Under the pieces are notes generated by a model, which was not told where the DNA came from, ran no database searches, and saw only the letters and a program-made list of their open reading frames with translations. 64,000 bases of DNA, taken from the NCBI GenBank assembly GCA_016717205.1, contig JADKGC010000013.1, positions 134,314 through 198,313 on the forward strand, read 5' to 3'. Shown piece by piece: positions 1 through 6,832 of this stretch (position 1 is its first letter; every line of letters begins with the position of its first letter). The position numbers were made by a program, and so were the translations under genes. The DNA is from Candidatus Flexifilum breve (GTDB lineage: Bacteria; Chloroflexota; Anaerolineae; Aggregatilineales; Phototrophicaceae).

Positions 1-2
1 AC

Positions 3-59
3 GAATTCAGCTTAGTGCGCGAAATGCGGTCCGGTTATTGGACGGCACAGTATCAGTAG
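3..59 (+). CDS. Possible C-terminal end of an upstream gene (partial)
   Basis: One plus-strand frame is open from the window edge to a TAG at 57-59 and reads as 18 residues ending in YWTAQYQ. The stop lies just before the ribosome binding site of the next gene, the spacing seen elsewhere in this gene row. Eighteen residues are too few to assign a family, and the frame could be open by chance. Confidence 0.25.
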   Translation, partial: EFSLVREMRSGYWTAQYQ

Positions 60-71
60 GAAAGAAACAAT

Positions 72-878
72 ATGCAGGCACGGCCAATCATTGATCGCTC
101 CGTCGGTTACTCGGTTCGCGAAATTGTCACTCCCAAAGATCAACTTGTTTATTGGAGTCTAGACGAGGTCGAGACACAAAAGGCGGCGATAGAACAAGCA
201 GCACAAGCCAAAATAACGTATCTGCCAATTAAGTCAAACGGAAAGATCGTCGGTATTGCTAGGCGTGAGGGACAAGACATCATTGAGCAGCATTCATTGA
301 TGGCGGAGTGGTTAATCGCAGCGGACACTCCAATTCTGCATCTCATTGCTCTGTTTGCTCAAAATGCCGACCGCGTCTTTCTCGTGCTCCAGTCCAGCGA
401 GATCATCGGTCTGGTCGCGCCGTCAGACCTCAACAAAATTCCCGCACGCGCCAGCATCTATTTGCTGACGGCGCAGTTTGAGGATCTGTTGGCTAACTTG
501 ATCCGCGAAAAGCTGGAACATGAGGAAAGTAACCTCCAAGCGCTACTGTCACCAGAAAACTTTAGGAAGATTTCCGACGAACGTAGCCGTGCCAACGAAG
601 AAGATGTCAGCCTGAACCTATTTCATTACCTCTATTTCGCTGATCTCCACACGATTGCGGCGAAACACTCGGATTGTAGGGAACACCTAGGCTTCAAAAG
701 CAGAAAGCAGGCGCAGCAGGCTTTCGACTTCATGGCAGAACTACGCAATCGCGTTAGCCATCTAACAGGACTGTTGATTACGTCCCGAACGGATCTTGCC
801 TCAATCGATCGCGCCTGTGAAACGATGATTCACCTGTGTGCCAAGATCACTTCGCCTGAGCAGCAAAATAACAGCTAA
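72..878 (+). CDS. CBS-pair protein with C-terminal HEPN-like domain (copy 1)
   Basis: 268 residues. Two CBS-like repeats are visible at about residues 16-65 and 82-122; CBS pairs usually bind adenine nucleotides. The C-terminal half (about 128-255) is helical and carries R225-N-R-V-S-H230. This fits the R-x4-H catalytic motif of HEPN ribonucleases, often in the form RNxxxH. A nucleotide-gated RNase is therefore plausible, but that is inference. A close paralogue lies at 4133-4933; both place the R and H at residues 225 and 230 and share long conserved stretches such as AADTPILHLI. The ribosome binding site AGGAAAG at 58-64 supports the start. The next gene begins 31 bases after the stop, suggesting co-transcription with the DUF262 gene. 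No trans-membrane segment or signal peptide is seen. Confidence 0.7.
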   Translation: MQARPIIDRSVGYSVREIVTPKDQLVYWSLDEVETQKAAIEQAAQAKITYLPIKSNGKIVGIARREGQDIIEQHSLMAEWLIAADTPILHLIALFAQNADRVFLVLQSSEIIGLVAPSDLNKIPARASIYLLTAQFEDLLANLIREKLEHEESNLQALLSPENFRKISDERSRANEEDVSLNLFHYLYFADLHTIAAKHSDCREHLGFKSRKQAQQAFDFMAELRNRVSHLTGLLITSRTDLASIDRACETMIHLCAKITSPEQQNNS

Positions 879-909
879 TGATTTCGTTACTGAACGGTAG
901 GAACGCCCA

Positions 910-3141
910 ATGAAACCAGAGAAACTCACCGTCTACCAGTTGTTCGAGAAACAGCAGCGCTATGTCGTGCCGCTGTTCCAGCGCCCCTACGTGTGGGAGC
1001 GCGAGCAGCAGTGGCAGCCCCTGTGGGACGACATCACCTACAAGGCGGATCAAATCATCGAGCGGGACAGTTACGATCACGACCTCGGCTCGCATTTTCT
1101 CGGCGCTGCGGTCATCAACGAGCTCAAGACGTTCGGCAAGCAGGTGCGCCGCTACGAAATCATCGATGGGCAGCAGCGGCTCACCACGCTGCAAATTCTG
1201 CTGGTGGCTTTTCGCAATTTTCTCAAGAAGATCGCGTATGCCGATGAAGCGCTCCTCGGCGATCTGGCGCGGTTGACGGGTAACAGCGGCACGCGCGCGG
1301 AAGAGGTCGAAAAGTACAAAGTGTGGCCGACCATCGCCGACCGTTCCACCTACGAGGCGATCTTCACGGCGACGTCGCCGGATGATGTGCAGGCGCGCAT
1401 CGCCGACGGGCGCGCCGGATCACCACGGCTGGCGGAGGCGTACGGCTTCTTCTACGCCGCCATCGACGAGTATGTGCGCTTTGGCGAGAACGACGACGAG
1501 ATCGAGTCGCCGGAATATGCATATGACTCCGACATGGCGCGCACGCGCATCGAGGCGCTGATGGAGGCGCTCAAGCGGCATCTGGAGATCGTCATCATCG
1601 AGCTGGAAAGCGGCGACGACCCGCAGATCATCTTCGAGACGCTCAACGCGCGCGGTGTGCCGCTCCTCCCCTCCGACCTCATTCGCAACTTCGTGTTTCT
1701 GGAAGCGACGAACAACCGCGAAGACATCGAGAAGCTGTATACGCAGTACTGGCTGCCCTACGACGATTATGATCGCGGTCTGGCAGCCTTCTGGAAGGAA
1801 GAAGAGGAGCAGGGACGCGTCAAACGCCCGCGCATCGATCTGTTCATCTTCCATTACCTGACGCTCAAGACCGGGCAGGACATCAAGATCACGCATCTGT
1901 TTCAGGAATTCCGGCGCTGGTGGCAGCACACGCGCAAGCCCAACGAGCCGGTCGAGGCATACCTGAAGGACATCGCCCGGTACAGCGCGGTGTATCACAA
2001 GCTGATCACGATGGGCGGGCAGTCGCGCTTGGGGGTGTTCATTCGCCGCCTCGAAATTCTGCAAACTTCTACGCTGTATCCGGTGCTGCTCTACTTCTAC
2101 GGCGAACGCACTGACATCCCCCCCGCGGAGCTGGACGGGTTGCTGGTCGATCTCGAGTCGTATCTCGTGCGGCGCGTCATGTGTGGGCTGGGCGCGAAAA
2201 ATTACAATCGCAATTTCCTCATTCTGCTGCGCGATCTGCGGCGCGCCGAGAAGATCGACCGCACGGTGCTGCGCGACATCCTCGCCGGTTTTGAAGGCGA
2301 CGCCGGTCTATGGCCGACGGACGAGCAGTTCAAGCGGGAATGGATGCACGCGCAGATGTACAAGCGGTTGGCACGCGCGCGTCTACGCATGGTGCTCGAA
2401 GCGCTGGATTTGCAGTTGATGACCAGTAAACAGGAGCGCGTGCACATCGACGGGGAGCTGACCATCGAGCATGTCTACCCGCAGACGCCGGAGAATGGCG
2501 TATGGTCGCCGCTCGAACCGCCGACGCTGGTGCATACGATAGGCAACCTCACCCTGCTCACCAACGCGCTCAATTCGTCGATCAGCAATGGGCCGTTCGC
2601 CGCCAAGCGCCCGGAGATCGTCAAGCAGAGCAGTCTGCGCATGAATACCTATTTCCAAGAGATGGCCGGGCAGCCTCAGTGGGGCGCGGAGCACATCGCC
2701 GCGCGGGGTGAGCTGCTCTTCAACCTCGCCTGCACGATCTGGCCGCGTCCGGCGCAGCAAGCGACGATTCGCCTGACGCCGGGGCAGCAGCGCGCCATCG
2801 AGTCGCTGTCCGGCATCGCTGATGAGAACGGCATTGGCGTCGGCTTCCGGCAGCTACTGGAGGCCGGTCTGCGGAACGCGCTGTATCCGCGTGTCGAGGC
2901 GTCAAGCATTCGGTATGCGCCGCAGAATAACAAGAACTACACGTTGTACACCGCGTGGGTCACGCCGAAAGATGATGGGTTGAAGGTCTACGTGGTGACG
3001 GACGCTTTCACGCAGTTTCTGGGCGTGAGCAGCGACCTGGCCTATGCCCTGCTCGGTGCTCCCGGTTGGCGCGTGCTGTCCGTCGAGGAAGCGGAAGCTT
3101 TCGGTCGCGCGCTGGATCAACTGATGGCGTCGAGTCGATAG
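910..3141 (+). CDS. DUF262/DUF1524 protein, GmrSD-like (type IV restriction family)
   Basis: 743 residues. The N-terminal DUF262 (ParB-like NTPase/nickase fold) is marked by the IIDGQQRLTTLQ motif at about residues 84-96. A DUF1524 domain with an HNH-type nuclease core follows, seen as IEHVYPQ at about 519-525 and IGNLTLL near 544-550 with downstream Asn residues. About 130 residues follow that I cannot assign. The family includes GmrSD, which cleaves DNA with modified cytosines, and other phage-defence nucleases. This gene has both halves in one chain, as in single-chain GmrSD proteins. AGGA at 898-901 precedes the ATG. It sits between the two CBS-HEPN paralogues and leads a run of small overlapping genes. 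Family assignment is secure; the substrate is unknown. Confidence 0.88.
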   Translation: MKPEKLTVYQLFEKQQRYVVPLFQRPYVWEREQQWQPLWDDITYKADQIIERDSYDHDLGSHFLGAAVINELKTFGKQVRRYEIIDGQQRLTTLQILLVAFRNFLKKIAYADEALLGDLARLTGNSGTRAEEVEKYKVWPTIADRSTYEAIFTATSPDDVQARIADGRAGSPRLAEAYGFFYAAIDEYVRFGENDDEIESPEYAYDSDMARTRIEALMEALKRHLEIVIIELESGDDPQIIFETLNARGVPLLPSDLIRNFVFLEATNNREDIEKLYTQYWLPYDDYDRGLAAFWKEEEEQGRVKRPRIDLFIFHYLTLKTGQDIKITHLFQEFRRWWQHTRKPNEPVEAYLKDIARYSAVYHKLITMGGQSRLGVFIRRLEILQTSTLYPVLLYFYGERTDIPPAELDGLLVDLESYLVRRVMCGLGAKNYNRNFLILLRDLRRAEKIDRTVLRDILAGFEGDAGLWPTDEQFKREWMHAQMYKRLARARLRMVLEALDLQLMTSKQERVHIDGELTIEHVYPQTPENGVWSPLEPPTLVHTIGNLTLLTNALNSSISNGPFAAKRPEIVKQSSLRMNTYFQEMAGQPQWGAEHIAARGELLFNLACTIWPRPAQQATIRLTPGQQRAIESLSGIADENGIGVGFRQLLEAGLRNALYPRVEASSIRYAPQNNKNYTLYTAWVTPKDDGLKVYVVTDAFTQFLGVSSDLAYALLGAPGWRVLSVEEAEAFGRALDQLMASSR

Positions 3142-3168
3142 ACTCGGCGCGGCGAGGATTTGGGAATC

Positions 3169-3381
3169 ATGCAGGCTGATGCAGATCGTTTTGAGCAGGA
3201 ACTCACCCGCGTGCGCCGCCTCCGCTGGATTGGGCTCGGGATCGAGTTGATCCTCGCGGGTGTGGGCTGCATCATCGCCGGGGTGTTCTTCACGTCTCGC
3301 CCACGCACCCGTTCGGCTCGCCATAGTCCCAGCGGCGCGCCGAACATCAACGAAAGGCGGGATCATGGGCGAAATCCGTAG
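3169..3381 (+). CDS. Small single-span membrane protein, unknown
   Basis: 70 residues from the ATG at 3169 (GAGGA at 3154-3158 upstream); a TTG nine bases earlier is too close to that site. An N-terminal charged helix (about residues 4-18) is followed by one hydrophobic segment (about 20-42) and a basic, Ser/Arg-rich tail. The stop overlaps the start of the next gene by 17 bases. It lies 27 bases after the DUF262 gene, so it is probably in that operon. I do not recognise a family. It could be a spurious frame, since the tail lies over the next gene's ribosome binding site. Confidence 0.4.
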   Translation: MQADADRFEQELTRVRRLRWIGLGIELILAGVGCIIAGVFFTSRPRTRSARHSPSGAPNINERRDHGRNP

Positions 3382-3700
3382 AATTCGGCTGACTCAGGGA
3401 GCTATCGACAACAGTTATCTCAACTTACACGGTCATCTCGACTTTTTCCCGCCAAACTCGCTGGGTGGAAGCAATCGTGACGAAGCCGGTCAGTCAATCA
3501 CTCTGCATATTTCCGGGTTGGCAGAGACGATCCAAACCGATATTGACGAAACGAAGCGCGCTGTTCGCGCGAGAGGTTGGGTACAAGAATTCGTCAAAGC
3601 GCATAAGTTGAAACCCGGTGATGTCGTCGCCCTTGAACGTCTGAGCGAGCGGGAGTATCGCATATTCCCTGTTCGGGAATCGAGCAGCGCCCATGAATGA
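3365..3700 (+). CDS. B3/EcoRII-N-like DNA-binding domain protein
   Basis: 111 residues starting at MGEIRRIRL, with AAAGG at 3351-3355 as ribosome binding site; the frame is open further upstream but without a plausible start. The pattern FFPPNSLGG, followed by TDIDETK, an Arg-rich helix with W-x-FV, then KPGDVVALERL and a final YRIFP, resembles the B3/EcoRII-N DNA-binding pseudobarrel. That fold is found as a DNA-recognition module in restriction enzymes. No nuclease motif is present, so it may be a free-standing recognition subunit. It overlaps the next gene by 8 bases, implying translational coupling. The fold call is by pattern only. Confidence 0.55.
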   Translation: MGEIRRIRLTQGAIDNSYLNLHGHLDFFPPNSLGGSNRDEAGQSITLHISGLAETIQTDIDETKRAVRARGWVQEFVKAHKLKPGDVVALERLSEREYRIFPVRESSSAHE

Positions 3701-4031
3701 AGCAGTGTACGAACGTCTCAAAGACGCTGCCCGCCAAAACGAGCTGGTGTTTTACGGTGAAATTGCACAGATCGCGCATATCAACCTCAACCTCGATGCC
3801 GGACGGGGCGCATTAGGACGCTTGCTCGGCGAAATCTCGCGCCGCGAGCACGAGTCCGGGCGTCCGCTGCTGTCCGTCGTGGCGGTCAACAAGGATACGC
3901 AGTTCCCGAGTCAGGGCTTCTTCGATCTCGCGCAGGAAGTCGGCAAGTATGAGGGTCATAGCCCGACCGAGGCGCTCACGTTCTACGCCACGGAACTGAA
4001 AGCAGCGTTCGATTACTGGTCGACGCACTGA
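3693..4031 (+). CDS. Conserved small protein of unknown function in defence operon
   Basis: 112 residues. The pattern YGEIAQIA in an N-terminal helical region, then LGRLLGEISRREHESGRPL and a later PSQGFFDLA, resembles a widespread family of short uncharacterised bacterial proteins that I know by pattern but cannot name. The N-terminal 60 residues could form a winged-helix-like fold. The start ATG overlaps the preceding B3-like gene by 8 bases. It probably works with the DUF262 protein and B3-like protein, inferred from gene order only. Confidence 0.55.
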   Translation: MNEAVYERLKDAARQNELVFYGEIAQIAHINLNLDAGRGALGRLLGEISRREHESGRPLLSVVAVNKDTQFPSQGFFDLAQEVGKYEGHSPTEALTFYATELKAAFDYWSTH

Positions 4032-4132
4032 TTGAGGGCTGAAAAATCGTTTCAATACTCGTCAGTACTTGTTGGTACAAACAGATGGTTTTCACTGACG
4101 ATTCTAGTAGCATCAATACAGAGAGGAACACT

Positions 4133-4933
4133 GTGGCAACCAATGGAGTTCTACGCGTGGACAAAAGCGTAGGCTATACCGTAAAAGACATCATAACCCC
4201 GGTGGAAGAGGCGATATGCTGGACACCGCGCGAAAGTGACTCAGAGAGCCTATCACAAGAAGCTGTAAAAATCGGGGTCACATTTCTCCCTGTTAAGCAG
4301 CATGGAAGAATTGTAGGAACAGTACGGCACGATTGTCTCAACGAGAAAGACATAGAACCGCTTACCTCGGACTGGTTGGTCGCCGCCGATACGCCGATTC
4401 TGCACCTTATCGAGCTATTTGCTAACAATCCCAATCGTATTTTCTTTGTCCTTCAGTCAAGCAAGATAATTGGCTTGGTGGCGCCGGCCGACATCAACAA
4501 AGTCGCTGCCCGCGCCAGTCTATATATGTTGACGGCAAATTTCGAGGCAGGCCTCGCGCATCTGATACACGAGCATTTTGGGGATGATGAGGAAGGTCTC
4601 AGCAAGAGACTGCCACCAGATCGCCTAGAGAAGCTACGGAAAGAACAAGCTGATGCGAGGAAACGCGATATAAATTTGGGTCTAGCGCACTATTTGTATC
4701 TTACTGACTTAACGTCGATTGTGGCGGGCGACGCTGGGCTTCGAGAGCGTTTCGGTGTTAAGAGCAAGTCTGCTGCGTTGAAGAAACTGTCTATTAGCAC
4801 GCTGCGCAATGCTGTGAGTCACTTAACGAGCAGAGTGGTGATAACCGCGAATGACCTTAAGGTATTGAATGACCAATGTGACCGATTGGTTGAATGCAGT
4901 GAGTGTTTACGCGAATCGGTTCAAAAGGTGTAG
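4133..4933 (+). CDS. CBS-pair protein with C-terminal HEPN-like domain (copy 2)
   Basis: 266 residues from the GTG at 4133, which has GAGAGG at 4121-4126 six bases upstream. An in-frame ATG at 4085 has no ribosome binding site and would add 16 residues absent from the paralogue. Like copy 1 (72-878) it has two CBS-like repeats (about 17-65 and 83-123) and a helical C-terminal domain with R225-N-A-V-S-H230, an R-x4-H HEPN motif. The two proteins are conserved over their whole length, most strongly in the second CBS repeat. Base composition is visibly AT-richer than the flanking DUF262 and helicase genes, suggesting separate ancestry. It follows the small-gene cluster by about 100 bases. Confidence 0.68.
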   Translation: MATNGVLRVDKSVGYTVKDIITPVEEAICWTPRESDSESLSQEAVKIGVTFLPVKQHGRIVGTVRHDCLNEKDIEPLTSDWLVAADTPILHLIELFANNPNRIFFVLQSSKIIGLVAPADINKVAARASLYMLTANFEAGLAHLIHEHFGDDEEGLSKRLPPDRLEKLRKEQADARKRDINLGLAHYLYLTDLTSIVAGDAGLRERFGVKSKSAALKKLSISTLRNAVSHLTSRVVITANDLKVLNDQCDRLVECSECLRESVQKV

Positions 4934-4988
4934 AACGGAAAGTTCTTGAGGCGAGTACGCTAGAAATTTTGAATAACAGGAAATAGCT

Positions 4989-5660
4989 ATGGCAGAAAAA
5001 ATTAAGCGGGCTTGGATGGTTCGAGCAGGCAACGACAATGTCCTTGCGGGGGAGGTGGAAGAGAGAGGTGCAATCGCTATTGGCTGGAAAGATATGGGCA
5101 ATATGGCCACACTCCAGACGCGCGCTCAATTCAAATCACGCTTTCAAGAGGCATATCCGGGCGAGTCGCCAGGGCGCATTCCAAACAAAGCAGGTCAAGT
5201 ATTCCGATTTGCACGTGAAATCGAACAAGGTGACTGTATAGTCACTTACGATAAATCAACTCGAGAACTCATTGTTGGGATTGTGGAAAGTCCTTACTTT
5301 TACGATCCCATGCTCTTTGACGCCGACTATCCAAATGTACGAAGGGTACGCTGGATCAAGCGCATTTCGCGCGATAGTTTCACGCCAAATGCGCGGAATT
5401 CGCTTGGTAGTATCCTGACAGTCTTTAACCTCGATGACCATTTGGACGAAATCAATGCGCTCACTGCAGGCAAGAAAGAACCCGAGAGCGTTAAGGAGCA
5501 AGCTGCCGAGACGCCACCTTTCTACGAAGATGTCAAAGCAAAGGCAGATGAGTTCATTGCCGATCTGGTAAGCAAGCTCGATCCATACCAGTTTCAAGAC
5601 CTTGTAGCAGCTCTGCTTAGAGCAATGGGCTTTCGAGCAGTAAGCTCTGCCGGGACGTGA
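4989..5660 (+). pseudogene. Mrr-type restriction endonuclease, N-terminal part (frameshifted)
   Basis: The first 223 residues of a two-domain nuclease. The N-terminal segment (about 8-115) opens with WMVRAG, then AIGWKDMG and GDCIVTYD, a pattern usual before Mrr catalytic domains and likely an EVE/PUA-like module. The Mrr_cat domain begins at about 198 (DPYQFQDLVAALL). The frame meets a TGA at 5658-5660 just before the catalytic residues. One extra base (T5658) accounts for this: removing it joins AGT to DRGIDIVAYP. As read, the product lacks the active site. AGGA at 4977-4980 precedes the ATG. It is either a broken gene or a sequencing error. Confidence 0.75.
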
Positions 5661-5985
5661 TCGCGGTATTGATATTGTTGCGTATCCAGACGCACTTGGT
5701 CTTGGAAGCCCTCGTATCAAAGCGCAGGTCAAGCATCGTAAGGACGCAGCATCAGGGCCGGAAATGAGGTCGTTTTTAGGTGCACTGCGAGGAGATCGCG
5801 GACTTTACATCTCGACGAGTGGCTATACAAATGAAGCCCGCATAGAAGCAGATCATGCTTCTACAACTGTCTCTCTACTAGATCGAGACGACTTCATACG
5901 TATCTTTTTGGAGCATTACGACAACTTAGAATCCGAATATAAGGCACTCGTGCCATTACGACGAATATGGATTCCGACAACTTAG
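5659..5985 (+). pseudogene. Mrr-type restriction endonuclease, catalytic part (frameshifted)
   Basis: This is the continuation of the Mrr catalytic domain in the next frame, open from 5659 to the TAG at 5983-5985. It contains DRGIDI followed by QVKH about 20 residues later, matching the D...QxK active site of Mrr-family PD-(D/E)xK nucleases. GLYISTSGYT follows, also typical of the family. An internal ATG at 5764 lies after the active site, so independent translation would not give a nuclease. Together with the upstream part the repaired protein would have about 331 residues, normal for the family. Confidence 0.72.
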
Positions 5986-6015
5986 CCTCCAAAGTTCTGA
6001 GGACAAGGAAACACT

Positions 6016-6798
6016 GTGCAACTCTCATTGAGCTTTGAGCCCAGTGAAATCGAAACTGTACGCACTATAGTCGCCAAGAAGCTTAATGATGGGCGACGAT
6101 TAGTTCACTATCGCCAACAACAGAATGTTGATGGCTTAGTGCCCACAATTGATGATGATGCCTTGTGGACTGCCCATATCATGTGCTTGTTGACGACTCA
6201 GCAGCGTTCAGGGCCGGGGAGCTCAATCAATCGATTGCTCGATCAACGACCGTTTCCATTGGCGTTGAGCATGTGCCGGAAACAAGTAGATGCTCAGACA
6301 TACGTATTCGACTTGCTTTCAAATGCACCGGGAATCCGCCGTACAAACCGGATTGCTGCCGCCGTACAAGCGAATTTGCGTCTTCTCGAACGCGGCGCTT
6401 GGAAGGATCTCCGCCACTGGAGTGAGAGACTTCTTGAGCAGCGCTGCCTCCCCCCCGATCCATCGCAGCGGGTGCTCGAAGAGGCGGCTGCGGCTTACAT
6501 GGATCAGTTTGCCGAGTTCGGCTCAAAGCAGTCGCGGAATTTCTGGCAGTCGCTTGGCCTCACACGCTATGTCTTCGTTCTGGACTCGCGTGTTCTCACT
6601 TGGCTGCGCAGTAATCTAAACCTACCGCGTGGACTGCTCACAAATTCTGGGCTTAGCGATCCTCAATACTATCAATTTGTCTCCAACATGTTATTTGAAC
6701 TCTGCGTTCAAGCAGATGTACTCCCGTGCATATTCGATGCCGCCGTTTTCGACAGCTTTGACGACGCCAAGGAATGGGGTTCAAGCGAAATCTGGTAG
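6016..6798 (+). CDS. HhH-GPD DNA glycosylase-like protein (OGG-like)
   Basis: 260 residues, GTG start with AAGGA at about 6004-6008. The C-terminal half has GSKQSRNFW followed by LGLTRYVFVLDSRV. K171 and D190 are spaced like the catalytic Lys and Asp of OGG-type glycosylases/AP lyases of the HhH-GPD superfamily. The helix-hairpin-helix itself is not obvious. If active it would excise a damaged or modified base and nick the backbone. The position between an Mrr-type nuclease and a NERD helicase suggests attack on modified phage DNA rather than housekeeping repair, but that is inference. I am moderately sure of the superfamily and unsure of the substrate. Confidence 0.5.
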   Translation: MQLSLSFEPSEIETVRTIVAKKLNDGRRLVHYRQQQNVDGLVPTIDDDALWTAHIMCLLTTQQRSGPGSSINRLLDQRPFPLALSMCRKQVDAQTYVFDLLSNAPGIRRTNRIAAAVQANLRLLERGAWKDLRHWSERLLEQRCLPPDPSQRVLEEAAAAYMDQFAEFGSKQSRNFWQSLGLTRYVFVLDSRVLTWLRSNLNLPRGLLTNSGLSDPQYYQFVSNMLFELCVQADVLPCIFDAAVFDSFDDAKEWGSSEIW

Positions 6799-6832
6799 TA
6801 CTGTCGTACAGTAACAGCTGAGAGAGGTTGTC

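Noticed and set aside
5650..5665. Programmed +1 frameshift in the Mrr-type gene
   Set aside because: ACG TGA lacks the slippery codon and internal Shine-Dalgarno of known cases such as RF2, so a lesion or error is more likely.
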